Source: Streptomyces sp. V3I7
GTDB lineage: Bacteria; Actinomycetota; Actinomycetes; Streptomycetales; Streptomycetaceae
Direction: 5' to 3'
Assembly (NCBI RefSeq): GCF_030817495.1
Contig: NZ_JAUSZK010000001.1
Coordinates: 4,133,001 to 4,197,000, forward strand
DNA: 64,000 nt
Part shown: positions 7,692 through 15,573 of the stretch, piece after piece
How positions within the stretch are numbered: the first letter of the stretch is position 1
Layout: every line of letters starts with the position of its first letter
Program-made: the position numbers and the translations under genes
The notes under the pieces: generated by a model
The model's database searches: none
Seen by the model: the letters and a program-made list of their open reading frames with translations, nothing else
Told to the model about the DNA's origin: nothing

Positions 7692-9248
7692 ATGCGCTCG
7701 GTTCGCATGCGGATTCTCATGACGCTGCTCGTACTGGCGGTCGTAGGAGTGGGCGGCTGGCAGTTGCTGCCGTCGGACGAGGCCAAGAACAGGACCATCA
7801 CGGTCGGCACGACGGACGCCGCTTCCGCACTGGACCCGGCCGGCGCCTACGACGCCGGTTCCTGGGCCCTGTTCAGCAACGTCTTCCAGTCGCTGCTGAC
7901 CTTCTCGCCGGGCGGCGGCCAGCCCGTCCCGGACGCGGCGAAGAGCTGCGCCTTCGTGGGCGGCGGGCTGCGGACGTACCGCTGCGAGCTGCGCGAGGGG
8001 CTCAAGTTCCCGAGCGGGCGCTCGATGACGGCCGAGGACGTGAAGTACTCCTTCGACCGGGTCAAGGCGATCAACTCCGACGTCGGCCCAGCCCCGCTGA
8101 TCAGCACGCTCGGCTCGGTGAGCGTCGAGGGCAACGCGGTCACCTTCCACCTGTCCTCGCCGGACGCCGTCTGGCCGTTCAAGGTGGCCACCGGCGCGGG
8201 CGCGATCGTCGACCGCTACAAGTACCCGGCGAAGAGCCTGCGCATCGGCACCGGGGTCGACGGCACCGGTCCGTACCGGATGACCGCGTACACCAAGGGC
8301 ACGCGCGCCGTCCTCGCCCCGAACGGGGCCTACAAGGGCGCCGTCAGCAGCACCGGGCGCCCCATCGAGCTGCGGTACTACGCCAACCCCGGCAAGCTCA
8401 ACAGCGCCTGGAAGGCCCACCAGATCGACGTCGCCTCGCGGACGCTGCCGCCGGGTGTCCTGTCCGGCCTCTCCGCGAGCGACCCACGCCAGCGCGTCAC
8501 GGAGTCGGACAGCTCCGACGCCCGCAACCTGTACTTCAACACCCGGGCGGGCATGCCGCTGCACGATCCTCGCGTCCGGCGGGCGCTGGCCTGGCTGGTC
8601 AACCGCGAGCAGCTCGCCGCCACGGTGTACGAGGGCACGGTCGACCCCCTGTACTCGCTGATCCCGACCGGCATCACCGGTCACACCACCGCGTTCTTCG
8701 ACGACTACCCGACGCAGAGCGTGGCCAAGGCCCGGCAGTTGCTGGCCGAGGCCGGCGTGACCACCCCGGTCCGCTTCACCCTCGGCTACGGCGAGGGCCG
8801 CGGCTCGGGCGCCGAGGAGTCCGCGGAGCTGAAGAAGCAGCTGGAGACCGGCGGCCTGTTCCAGGTGGACGTCAAGGGCTACGAGTGGACCGACTTCCAG
8901 AAGCGCTGGGCGTCGGACAAGCTCGACGCGTACGCGGTCGGCTGGGTCGCCGACTACCCGGACCCGGACACCTTCGCCGCCCCGCTCGTCGGTACCGACG
9001 GCACCATGAACACCGGCTACAGCAACAAGATCGTCGACGGGCTGATCCTGCAGAGCCGGCGGAACGCCGACCGCAGCGAGGCCGCCAGGTCCTTCCAGGA
9101 GCTCCAGGCCCAGGTGGCCACCGACGTGCCCCTGATCCCGCTGTGGCAGAGCAAGGAGTACATCATCAGCACCGAGGACGTCGGCGGCGGCCAGTACCTC
9201 TCCGACGGCACCGGCGTGTTCCGGCTGTGGCGCCTGAACTGGATCTGA
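7692..9248 (+). CDS. ABC transporter family-5 (peptide/nickel type) solute-binding protein
   Basis: A 518-residue exported binding protein. The N-terminus has a membrane/signal segment (MRILMTLLVLAVVGVGGW) with no clear lipobox, so it may stay membrane-tethered. The SBP_bac_5 fold follows, with typical stretches TVGTTDAASALDPAG, YSFDRVKAI and AYAVGWVADYPDPDTF. These proteins capture oligopeptides or similar ligands for an ABC importer. No permease or ATPase genes adjoin it, so its partners must be elsewhere or it works alone. The ATG at 7692 has a strong ribosome-binding site (gggaggggc) just upstream. Only 9 bases separate its stop from that of the convergent TetR gene. Confidence 0.85.
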   Translation: MRSVRMRILMTLLVLAVVGVGGWQLLPSDEAKNRTITVGTTDAASALDPAGAYDAGSWALFSNVFQSLLTFSPGGGQPVPDAAKSCAFVGGGLRTYRCELREGLKFPSGRSMTAEDVKYSFDRVKAINSDVGPAPLISTLGSVSVEGNAVTFHLSSPDAVWPFKVATGAGAIVDRYKYPAKSLRIGTGVDGTGPYRMTAYTKGTRAVLAPNGAYKGAVSSTGRPIELRYYANPGKLNSAWKAHQIDVASRTLPPGVLSGLSASDPRQRVTESDSSDARNLYFNTRAGMPLHDPRVRRALAWLVNREQLAATVYEGTVDPLYSLIPTGITGHTTAFFDDYPTQSVAKARQLLAEAGVTTPVRFTLGYGEGRGSGAEESAELKKQLETGGLFQVDVKGYEWTDFQKRWASDKLDAYAVGWVADYPDPDTFAAPLVGTDGTMNTGYSNKIVDGLILQSRRNADRSEAARSFQELQAQVATDVPLIPLWQSKEYIISTEDVGGGQYLSDGTGVFRLWRLNWI

Positions 9249-9257
9249 CCGATCCGG

Positions 9258-10097
9258 TCACTCTTCCTGGGCTTTCTTCTCCTTCTTCGCCGGGTCCGGC
9301 AGCGCCTTCGTCATGCCCGGCAGGAAGTCCGTGAACAGGCCGTGCAGGTCGAGCACGAGGGGGCGCAGGACCCGGAAGCGGGCCAGGGAGACGCCGAGGG
9401 CGGTGAGACGGGCCCCGCGTTCGGCGAGACGGTAGCTGCGCTCGCGGTCCTCGGTCCGGTCGAAGACCCAGTACAGGACGAGGCCCATCTGCGAGAGCCA
9501 CATCAAGTCGGGCAGTACGTCCCGCAGTTCGGCGGGCACCTTGGCCTTCGACCCGGCCAGCACCTCCCGGTGGATGGCGAGGACCTGCTCGCGCGCGTGC
9601 GCCGACTCCGGCGAGAACGGGCTGAGCGGGCTGTCCGGGTCGGCGGCGTTCTTGAAGAACTGCACCGCGAACTCGTGGTACGGCTGCGCGACGTCCAGCC
9701 ACGCCTTCAGTACGCCCGCCAGCCGGGCCTCCAGGCCGGTCTCCCGGTCCAGGACCTCCCGGACCGCGAGCCGGTGCTCGGCGGCGATCCGGTCGTAGAA
9801 GCCCTGGATCAGGTGCTCCTTGCCGCCGAAGTAGTAGTACGCGTTCCCGACGGAGACCCCGGCCTCCTTGGCGATGGCCCGCATCGTCGTCTTGTCGTAG
9901 CCGTGCTCCTGGAACAGCCGCATCGCGGTCTGGAGGATCAGCGCCCGCGTCTGCTCGGACTTGCTCGACCCTCCGGCCTCGTCGGGCCGCTCGCCCGTCA
10001 CGGACGGTCGGGGCACCGGCACGGCTTGAGCGGACGCGGGCTCGGACGGCTCGCCCGGCGCCGGGGCGTTCTTCACGTACTCGTTCTTCGCGGACAC
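9258..10097 (-). CDS. TetR/AcrR-family transcriptional regulator
   Basis: A 279-residue regulator. The TetR DNA-binding domain is at about residues 45-105 (ILQTAMRLFQEHGYDKTTMR, then AGVSVGNAYYYFGGKEHLI). The C-terminal ligand/dimer domain is longer than usual and ends in a Lys/Glu-rich tail; the ~40-residue N-terminal extension is disordered. GTG 10097 was chosen, though later starts are possible. The two upstream genes lie on the same strand, and their promoter region carries two identical TetR-like palindromes (11038-11095), which are candidate sites for this protein. Confidence 0.85.
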   Translation of the reverse strand: MSAKNEYVKNAPAPGEPSEPASAQAVPVPRPSVTGERPDEAGGSSKSEQTRALILQTAMRLFQEHGYDKTTMRAIAKEAGVSVGNAYYYFGGKEHLIQGFYDRIAAEHRLAVREVLDRETGLEARLAGVLKAWLDVAQPYHEFAVQFFKNAADPDSPLSPFSPESAHAREQVLAIHREVLAGSKAKVPAELRDVLPDLMWLSQMGLVLYWVFDRTEDRERSYRLAERGARLTALGVSLARFRVLRPLVLDLHGLFTDFLPGMTKALPDPAKKEKKAQEE

Positions 10098-10107
10098 GGA
10101 AAAGAGC

Positions 10108-10620
10108 CTAACGAGTGGTGCACGCGCCGTCGTCACAGCTGGGGGGAGCGTACGTCCAGCCCTGGGGCGGGTCGTACGTCCATCCCTGCGCCCGGCGGTA
10201 CGCCGAGCCGCCCCACTGCCTGCCCTGCCTGCTCTGCCTGCCCCGCCACTTCGCGGCGGCCAGCACCGCGCCCTTGGCGAACGCGGCGCCGGTCGGGGTG
10301 CTGAGCCGGTGGGCGAGCGGGCGGTGCTCGCGCAGCGCCCACAGCACGACGATCCAGGCCGCGGTGGAGCGGTAGACCTGCCCGGCGTCGCCGACGACGG
10401 TGACGTCGTCGAGGGTGGCGTCGTGGTCGAGGCCGGGGTAGCGCCGCCGGGCCTCCTCGGAGCCGGCCGCGACCAACTCCAGCGGGACCAGTCTCGGTTG
10501 CCGCAGCAGCCAGTCGCGCACGTGGGTGCACAGCGAGCACTCGGCGTCGTACAGCACGGTGAGCCCGCGGACCGGGACGCGCACGGCGCCCCGGCCCCCG
10601 GCGGCCGCCACCGCGCTCAC
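10108..10620 (-). CDS. DCC-type thiol-disulfide oxidoreductase-like protein (DUF393)
   Basis: A 170-residue protein of the DCC1/DUF393 family. The defining motif YDAECSLC lies near residue 20, with the CxxC placed as in thioredoxin-like redox proteins, and the family-typical AAWIVVLWALREHRP appears later. The C-terminus is Gly/Trp/Tyr-rich and contains a WTYDPPQGWTYAPP repeat that is probably disordered. Its GTG start overlaps the stop of the membrane-protein gene (GTGA), so the two form an operon. The physiological substrate is unknown. Confidence 0.75.
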   Translation of the reverse strand: MSAVAAAGGRGAVRVPVRGLTVLYDAECSLCTHVRDWLLRQPRLVPLELVAAGSEEARRRYPGLDHDATLDDVTVVGDAGQVYRSTAAWIVVLWALREHRPLAHRLSTPTGAAFAKGAVLAAAKWRGRQSRQGRQWGGSAYRRAQGWTYDPPQGWTYAPPSCDDGACTTR

Positions 10621-11024
10621 GCCCGGCCCACCGGGGCGACCCACTCCTGCGGTGCCACGGGCGGCAGTTGCTCCCGCTCCATGACTCCTCGCCGCCGGAT
10701 GCGGTTCAGCACGTACACGTTGCCCAGGTGCATCACGCCGAGCACGAGGAGCACCACGCCGAGCTTGGTCGACAGGGCCTCGAAGATCTGACGGGTGTCC
10801 TCGATGGCCTGATCGCCGCTCAGGTACAGCGCGACGAAGCCGAGGTTGACGAGGTAGAAGCCGACGACCAGGAGGTGGTTGACGGCGTCGGCGAGCTGCT
10901 CGTTCCCGTGCAGGACGTCGGAGAGGAAGATCCGCCCGTTGCGGCTGAGCGTGCGGGCCACCCAGACCGTCAGTCCGATGCTGACGATCAGGTAGATGAC
11001 GTAGGCGATGATCGTGCGGTCCAT
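10617..11024 (-). CDS. Conserved integral membrane protein, unknown function
   Basis: A 135-residue protein with three predicted helices (TIIAYVIYLIVSIGLTVWV, HLLVVGFYLVNLGFVALYL, LGVVLLVLGVMHLGNVYVL) and a Pro-rich cytoplasmic tail. I do not recognise a named family. ATG 11024 (MDRTIIAY) is preceded by an aaggggtgggg ribosome-binding site; an in-frame TTG at 11051 lies inside the first palindrome and is less likely. It is coupled to the DCC protein and probably controlled from the paired palindromes. Confidence 0.65.
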   Translation of the reverse strand: MDRTIIAYVIYLIVSIGLTVWVARTLSRNGRIFLSDVLHGNEQLADAVNHLLVVGFYLVNLGFVALYLSGDQAIEDTRQIFEALSTKLGVVLLVLGVMHLGNVYVLNRIRRRGVMEREQLPPVAPQEWVAPVGRA

Positions 11025-11037
11025 GCCCCACCCCTTC

Positions 11038-11095
11038 TTGAACGCGTTCAAAACGCTGACAGGATGACTGTAGCCCTACTTTTGAACGCGTTCAA
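11038..11095. promoter_or_regulatory. Two identical 14-bp palindromes (candidate TetR-type operators)
   Basis: TTGAACGCGTTCAA occurs twice, at 11038-11051 and 11082-11095, each a perfect palindrome. The centres are exactly 44 bp apart. They sit immediately upstream of the membrane protein/DCC operon and just past the 3' end of the VOC gene. Perfect palindromes of this size and spacing upstream of an operon whose next gene is a TetR regulator suggest operators. Confidence 0.7.
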
Positions 11096-11117
11096 CTGGT
11101 GGCGAGCGGGGGCTGGT

Positions 11118-11528
11118 TCAGGATCTGCGGGCCAGCTCCGGCCGCTTCGTGTAGTCGGTGAACCCGAGGACGTTCCCCCAGGGGTCGGCGAGCTCGACGG
11201 TCCACCCGGTGGCGCAGGAGAAGGGCTCGTCCAGCGCCGTGACCCCTGCCCCGGCGAGCCTGCGCGCCGCCGTCCGCGCGTCCGGCACCTCCAGCCACAC
11301 CCGCACCGCCGGCCACGGCGGCGGCCGCCGCCCGAAGTCCTCCTCGGTCCGCAGCAGGATCCCGGGCGTCTCGCCCCCGACCCGCAGCAACGCGAGCCCG
11401 CCCTCGTCGAACCGGAACCCCACCTCGAACCCGGCTCGCTCGTAGAACACCACGGCCTCCCCGAGATCCCCGACGGGCAGCACCACGTTGTCGAACCCGA
11501 GCAGCTCGTACGACTCGTCATCTGACAT
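11118..11528 (-). CDS. VOC-family (glyoxalase/bleomycin-resistance fold) protein
   Basis: A 136-residue single VOC domain with two beta-alpha-beta-beta-beta halves: LLGFDNVVLPVGDLGEAVVF and the second half ending WTVELADPWGNVLGFTDY. The DPWGN and GF elements are typical. VOC proteins bind a divalent metal and act as isomerases, dioxygenases or drug-binding proteins; the substrate cannot be told here. The ATG at 11528 is well defined. The gene stands alone, on the same strand as the palindrome-controlled operon that follows. Confidence 0.8.
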   Translation of the reverse strand: MSDDESYELLGFDNVVLPVGDLGEAVVFYERAGFEVGFRFDEGGLALLRVGGETPGILLRTEEDFGRRPPPWPAVRVWLEVPDARTAARRLAGAGVTALDEPFSCATGWTVELADPWGNVLGFTDYTKRPELARRS

Positions 11529-11659
11529 GTCGTCAGATTAGAGCGGCGCACGGGATGCCCCCTGGGGACCGCCCGAGGGCTGGCCTCGTGATCACTCATT
11601 GAGGTGAGGCGGCCCGCATTCCCCTGGGTGCTCTGAACCGACAAGCGAGACTCCGTCCC

Positions 11660-12262
11660 ATGGGAGCACCCGACGACGACCTGGAGTACCGCTCGCCGCC
11701 CCCGCCGCTCGACGGCTGGTCCGCTGACGACCTCGACCGGATTCCGGGCTTGCCGCCCCATGCGGAGTTGATCGACGGGAGCCTTGTCTTCAGAAGCCCG
11801 CAGAACCGGTTCCACGCCTGCTCCCTGCGCCTGCTGGAACACCGCCTACTGGCACAGGCCCCGGATGGCTTCGATGTCGACCGCGAATTCACGGTCAGGC
11901 TGGACGACAAGAACAGGCCCGAGCCGGACCTCCTGGTGATTCCCGCCGAAGCGGCTGCCGGCTTTGATCAGACCTGGCACAAGCCCGAGGACGTCATCCT
12001 CGTCGTCGAGGTCGTCTCCCCCGACTCCCGCGAGCGCGACCGCGACGTCAAGCCCCGCAAATACGGCGCAGCCGGCGTACCGCACTTCTGGCGAGTCGAG
12101 CTGGACGAGGACAAGGGCCTTCCGGTCGTCTACGTCTTCGAGCTCGACCCGGCCACCAGTTCCTACGGCCTCACCGGCATCTTCCATGACCGGCTCAAGG
12201 TCTCCGTTCCCTACGACATCGAGATCGACTTGACGGCGATCTACCGCCGCCCGGGGCGGTGA
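11660..12262 (+). CDS. Uma2-family (DUF820) putative restriction-like endonuclease
   Basis: A 200-residue protein with the PD-(D/E)XK-like Uma2 fold. Conserved elements are AELIDGSLVF near residue 37, EPDLLVI near 90, the ILVVEVVSPDSRERDRDVK block near 115-133 and YGAAGVPHFWRVE. The Asp of EPDLLV, the Glu of VEVVSP and the Lys of DRDVK are probable catalytic residues. The family is abundant in Streptomyces and mostly uncharacterised. Its 3' end overlaps that of the convergent DUF397 gene by ~20 bases, so it lies next to the WhiJ-like cluster but is transcribed toward it. Confidence 0.8.
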   Translation: MGAPDDDLEYRSPPPPLDGWSADDLDRIPGLPPHAELIDGSLVFRSPQNRFHACSLRLLEHRLLAQAPDGFDVDREFTVRLDDKNRPEPDLLVIPAEAAAGFDQTWHKPEDVILVVEVVSPDSRERDRDVKPRKYGAAGVPHFWRVELDEDKGLPVVYVFELDPATSSYGLTGIFHDRLKVSVPYDIEIDLTAIYRRPGR

Positions 12263-12435
12263 CTGCCCCGCAAGGCGGTTATCAGGGCGCCGAGTTGGCG
12301 TTGATCGGTGGCGAGGATGGTCTCCGGTTCGTCGCTCTCGCGGAGGAGGATCGTTCCGGTGGGGGCGGTGGCGAGGTAGACACAGGAGGAGCCTTCCTCG
12401 CTGTAGGTCGACTTCTGCCAGGACGGTTCGCTCAT
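12241..12435 (-). CDS. DUF397 small regulatory partner protein
   Basis: A 64-residue DUF397 protein with the family opening WQKSTYSEEGSSCVYLA followed by ILLRESDEP. These small proteins are encoded next to HTH-DUF5753 regulators and are thought to form regulator/partner or toxin-antitoxin-like pairs (WhiJ and Scr1/Scr2-type systems) in streptomycetes. ATG 12435 begins right at the domain. It lies 10 bases after the HTH-DUF5753 gene and is probably co-transcribed with it. Confidence 0.8.
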   Translation of the reverse strand: MSEPSWQKSTYSEEGSSCVYLATAPTGTILLRESDEPETILATDQRQLGALITALRGSHRPGRR

Positions 12436-12445
12436 GCTCTGCCTC

Positions 12446-13297
12446 TCAGGCGTCTCGGGCGATGCGGTGGACGAGGTCGCGGGAGGCGGCAGGCTTGAGG
12501 GCCACTGCTTCCATGCGGTCCAGGACGAGGCGGTACTTCTCCAGCTGGCCTGCGGCGTCGATGAGTTCGCTGCCATGTGCCGTATCGACCTCTACGGTGT
12601 CGAGGGCGGTCACCCGGCCATGGAAGTAGTCGACGGCGTGGCCGGTGGTGGGGAACGACGTGCCGTCGAAGGGGATCACGCGGAGCGTGATGGTGGCCAG
12701 CTCGCTCACCTCGGCCAGATGCTTCAGCTGGGCCTTGGCCACTTCGCGGCCGCCGAACTGCATCCGCAGGGCGGCCTCGTGGACGATCGCCGTGTACGGC
12801 GGGGGCTGCTCGCGGTAGAGGATCGCCTGGCGCTTGATGCGGTGGGAGATGCGGTACTCGATCTCGTGCGGGCGCAGTGCGGGAACCGCTTCGCGGAACA
12901 GTGCGCGGGCGTGTTCCGGTGTCTGGAGCAGGCCAGGGATGTTGATTACCTGAGTCACGCGCAGGGCGGTGGCGTGGTGCTCCATCTCCGCGAGGTCCAG
13001 GAGCCGGGGCGGCAAGCTGTCCCGGTACTCCTCCCACCACCCGCGCGTGCGGTCTGCAGCCATGTCGGCGAGGGCGTCGACCAGGGTTTGATCCGTGCAG
13101 CCGTAGATGTGGGCGAGCGTGCGCACGCGATCGGCGCTGATGCCGAAGCGGTTGGCCTCGATGTTGCTGATCTGGGCCTGCGTGGTCCCCAGCGAGCGGG
13201 CCGCCTCGGCAGCGGTCATGCCGGCCCTCTCGCGCAGGCGCCGCAGCTCGACGCCGATGCGGAGGCGGCGTGCGGTGGGGGTGTTCCGTGGGGCCAT
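12446..13297 (-). CDS. XRE-HTH regulator with DUF5753 domain (WhiJ-like)
   Basis: A 283-residue regulator. The N-terminal HTH_31/XRE domain (LRRLRERAGMTAAEAARSLG, then AQISNIEANRFG) is followed by the DUF5753 ligand-binding domain (GLLQTPEHARALF, then LKHLAEVSELATITLRVIPF). Such proteins form families of development-associated regulators with DUF397 partners. ATG 13297 was chosen because the domain starts soon after; the frame is open farther upstream. It is divergent from the HATPase gene across ~70 bases, completing the typical three-gene set. Confidence 0.85.
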   Translation of the reverse strand: MAPRNTPTARRLRIGVELRRLRERAGMTAAEAARSLGTTQAQISNIEANRFGISADRVRTLAHIYGCTDQTLVDALADMAADRTRGWWEEYRDSLPPRLLDLAEMEHHATALRVTQVINIPGLLQTPEHARALFREAVPALRPHEIEYRISHRIKRQAILYREQPPPYTAIVHEAALRMQFGGREVAKAQLKHLAEVSELATITLRVIPFDGTSFPTTGHAVDYFHGRVTALDTVEVDTAHGSELIDAAGQLEKYRLVLDRMEAVALKPAASRDLVHRIARDA

Positions 13298-13368
13298 GTC
13301 CTCGCTCCGTTTCGTACACCAGGCGTGGCGGTCACTCACACGAGGCAAATCCCTGAAGGTTTTGCTCA

Positions 13369-13845
13369 ATGCTGCAAAAGCTTCAGGTGTCGCAGATCCC
13401 CAACTTGGACGTACGCCCTCAACTGCCCCACGATCCACGTGCCGCGCGCATCGCCCGCGTCACGCTCCGCGCCGTCCTTGCAGGGCACGGCATGGCCCAA
13501 CTCCAGGACACTGCAGAACTGTTGGCATCGGAACTGGTCGCCAATGCCTACCGGTACTCGTCCGGCTCGTCGATGCTTCGCCTGCGTGGGCTCGGCGACA
13601 GCCGGCTGCGGGTGAGCGTGTGGGACACCAACCCGCACATCCCTCCTCCCTTCGGGAAAGGGGCTCCCCCCTTGCGCCCCCTCTCGGTCGAGGACGTCGG
13701 CGGGCGGGGGCTGTTCCTCGTATGCCATTACGCGGACGCGTGGGGCGGCTGTCTGCTCGGCGACGACCTCTTCGGCGCGGGTGGGAAGGTGCTGTGGTGC
13801 GAGGTCGGGCCGTCCGCCGTGGGCGGGGCGAGGGCCGCCTCCTGA
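13369..13845 (+). CDS. ATP-binding protein of the anti-sigma/HATPase_c_2 type
   Basis: A 158-residue protein with a serine-kinase-like ATPase fold: the N box LLASELVANAYRYS, the G1 element VSVWDTNP and the G2 element VEDVGGRGLFLVCHYAD. It resembles RsbW-like anti-sigma kinases, of which Streptomyces has many lone copies. Together with the divergent HTH-DUF5753 and DUF397 genes it makes the common WhiJ-like triad. No cognate sigma factor is adjacent. A strong hairpin follows the gene at 13867-13904. Confidence 0.8.
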   Translation: MLQKLQVSQIPNLDVRPQLPHDPRAARIARVTLRAVLAGHGMAQLQDTAELLASELVANAYRYSSGSSMLRLRGLGDSRLRVSVWDTNPHIPPPFGKGAPPLRPLSVEDVGGRGLFLVCHYADAWGGCLLGDDLFGAGGKVLWCEVGPSAVGGARAAS

Positions 13846-13866
13846 GGCACCCCGCAGATACGACAG

Positions 13867-13904
13867 GCCCCGCCGAAGCCAGCACAGATCGGTTTCGGCG
13901 GGGC
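13867..13904. terminator. Hairpin terminator after the HATPase gene
   Basis: A 14-bp stem (GCCCCGCCGAAGCC with GGTTTCGGCGGGGC, one wobble) closes a 10-base loop, 22 bases after the HATPase stop. There is no T-run, as is usual in this GC-rich DNA. Confidence 0.7.
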
Positions 13905-14002
13905 GAGGCACGCGGGTGGATCAGGGACGCAGACCCTTCACATGGACCAGACTTCCGTACGCGTGTCTATCCGTTCCTAGACCTGGAACCCGGCCGGCGC
14001 GC

Positions 14003-14530
14003 TCACATGTTGCTCAGGGAACGGGCATAGTTGATCTGGCCCATGACCGCGGGGAAGGTGTGGGGCCCGAGCGCCGGGATCATCGTCGAGTGGTGCCGGC
14101 CCGCGCTCGTCACGGTGACCTGGATGAAGCCGGTGGTCTTCTTCTCCTTCATGAGGAGGAAGAACAGGCCGAGGAGGCAGAAGATGAAAAAGATGACCGC
14201 GAGCACGATGGCGACCGTCGGGATCTTCTCCTCCGTGTGCGACATGTCGGTGGCGTTCCATACCGCGCCGCGCAGGGGAAGGGTGCCGGCCGGCGTGACG
14301 ATCTGCTCGCCCATCACCGTGATGTCCCCGATGGCCAGGGTCGAGGCCCCGCCCACGGGGGCCGACGCCGCGGGTTGCTGGGGATATCCGTACGCCGACT
14401 TCGAGTTGGGATATCCGTACGCCGGCGTGGGGTTGGGGTAGCCGTAGCCGGGAGGCTGCGCTGCGGGAGGGTGTCCCGGGCCCCAATTGGCCTTGTCGGC
14501 TCCACTCTCGTATGGATTCGGCTCGGTCAT
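14003..14530 (-). CDS. Single-pass membrane protein with PYG-rich N-terminus, unknown function
   Basis: A 175-residue protein. Residues 1-55 are Pro/Tyr/Gly-rich with a repeated AYGYPN motif. One strong helix (TVAIVLAVIFFIFCLLGLFFLLM) is followed by a short basic stretch (KEKK) and a ~40-residue extracellular or cytoplasmic domain. Streptomyces has several such proteins of unknown role. The ATG at 14530 is the natural start. It is the last gene before the damaged sdhB-adjacent insert. Confidence 0.75.
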   Translation of the reverse strand: MTEPNPYESGADKANWGPGHPPAAQPPGYGYPNPTPAYGYPNSKSAYGYPQQPAASAPVGGASTLAIGDITVMGEQIVTPAGTLPLRGAVWNATDMSHTEEKIPTVAIVLAVIFFIFCLLGLFFLLMKEKKTTGFIQVTVTSAGRHHSTMIPALGPHTFPAVMGQINYARSLSNM

Positions 14531-14663
14531 GTTCTCGTCCCCCGCTTGTCACCTGTGGCCCGTCAGGTTATTGGATCAGTGGTTCGTCTGCCAGCCGTAT
14601 CGGTGCTCAAGCTGTGCTGAAACGGCCGAAGCAGTCGAGAGGCGCACTGTTTCAGGCGTTCCG

Positions 14664-14833
14664 TCAGGTACAGCGCGTGATCAGCGCGCGCCTCACTTCC
14701 CGAATCGCCCGGGTGGCCTCGATGCCGCGCGGGCAGGCGTCCGTGCAGTTGGAGGGCGTGCGGCAGTGCCACGCGCCCGTCACGGTCGTTGGGGATCTCC
14801 AGACGCTGCTCGCCGGCCTCGTCACGCGAGTCG
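14664..14833 (-). pseudogene. Decayed duplicate of the sdhB 3' end
   Basis: This 170-base stretch matches the last ~54 codons of the intact sdhB (17517-17679), including the stop codon, at roughly 85% identity by eye. A one-base insertion after the DRDG codons shifts the frame, so CRTPSNCTDACPRGIE-type coding can be read only by changing frames. It has no start and no upstream part. It is in the same orientation as sdhB, making a direct repeat around the toxin-antitoxin/IS insert. Confidence 0.85.
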
Positions 14834-14928
14834 CCTATGTCTCCTCGGAGCTCTGCGGCACGGCGAACTCCGTTCTGTGGCAACTTCCAAGACGGTAGTG
14901 CCCCCAGGCGGCCCCGGTCAGGCCGGAG
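14834..14928. other. Short non-coding gap between the sdhB relic and the antitoxin 3' end
   Basis: About 95 bases with no recognisable gene, promoter or repeat. It separates the end of the sdhB homology from the 3' end of the split antitoxin gene. Confidence 0.5.
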
Positions 14929-14967
14929 TCAAGCCAAGGACACGCGCGTGCCGTTGAAGTTGGCTAC
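14929..14967 (-). pseudogene. Separated 3' end of the HigA-like antitoxin gene
   Basis: Read on the minus strand these 39 bases encode VANFNGTRVSLA and a stop, the expected tail of an XRE antitoxin of this type. They continue in frame from codon 93 of the antitoxin at 16858 if bases 14968-16857 are removed. The IS200/IS605 element therefore inserted between codons 93 and 94. Confidence 0.85.
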
Positions 14968-15024
14968 CGGGATTCATTCGCAGTGCCCCGACGTTCACGC
15001 TGGGGTGAAGCGAATCTGATGGTG

Positions 15025-15125
15025 GCGACGCGGAGCGTCGCGGATTCAGGTCCGGCGGAGCCGGACACCGCAGTTCTTGGTCTGCGGTGCGGAGCGTCGC
15101 GAGGGCTGGTCCCGGCGGAGCCGGG
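15025..15125. repeat. Cluster of four small hairpins at the IS left end
   Basis: Four short stem-loops occur in 100 bases: GCGACGC/GCGTCGC around GGA (15025-15041), TCCGGC/GCCGGA around GGA (15051-15065), ACCGCAG/CTGCGGT (15067-15088) and CCCGGC/GCCGGG around GGA (15111-15125). They follow the tnpA stop inside the left end and probably include the TnpA recognition hairpin. Confidence 0.65.
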
Positions 15126-15131
15126 CGGTGC

Positions 15132-15548
15132 TCACACCGGCCGGTTCTGCTGTTCGATGTACTGCCTGACCACGGTGAGCGGGGCGCCGCCGACGGTTCC
15201 GGCGAAGTAGGAGCCGGACCACAACTTGCTGGCCCGCCAGTAGTGGCGTACCAGGTCGGGGAACTCCTGGCGCAGACGGCGCGAGGAGACGCCCTTGAGG
15301 GAGTTGACCAGCTTGGTCACGGCGACCTTGGGCGGGAAGTTCACCAGCAGGTGAACGTGGTTGTCCTCGCCGTTGAACTCCACCAGCTCGCACTCGAAGT
15401 CCGTGCACACGGATCGCATGATCTCCTCCATGCGCCTCAAGTGGGCATCGGTGAACACTCTGTGCCGGAACTTGGTCACGAAGACCAAGTGAACGTGCAT
15501 CACGAAAGCACAGTGCCTACCAGTTCTGATCTTCTGCATCTCACCCAT
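15132..15548 (-). CDS. tnpA: IS200-type Y1 transposase TnpA
   Basis: A 138-residue single-domain HUH transposase that cuts and rejoins single-stranded IS ends. Visible are the N-terminal strand HLVFVTKFRHRVF, the metal-binding HUH motif in NHVHLLVNF near the middle, and the catalytic Tyr in VVRQYIEQQ close to the C-terminus. Length and order fit the family. ATG 15548 (MGEMQKIRTG) was chosen; an earlier in-frame ATG at 15575 would overlap the tnpB start. It is divergent from tnpB. Confidence 0.88.
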   Translation of the reverse strand: MGEMQKIRTGRHCAFVMHVHLVFVTKFRHRVFTDAHLRRMEEIMRSVCTDFECELVEFNGEDNHVHLLVNFPPKVAVTKLVNSLKGVSSRRLRQEFPDLVRHYWRASKLWSGSYFAGTVGGAPLTVVRQYIEQQNRPV

Positions 15549-15573
15549 AACCCACGTATGTAGCGTGGCCGTC

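Noticed and set aside
14563..14883. A 106-residue minus-strand protein
   Set aside because: Its sequence is sdhB read in the wrong frame after a one-base insertion; it is treated as the sdhB relic instead.
15025..15125. Possible riboswitch or structured leader
   Set aside because: The hairpins lie after the tnpA stop and inside the IS left end, not before a gene, so transposase recognition or termination is the simpler reading.
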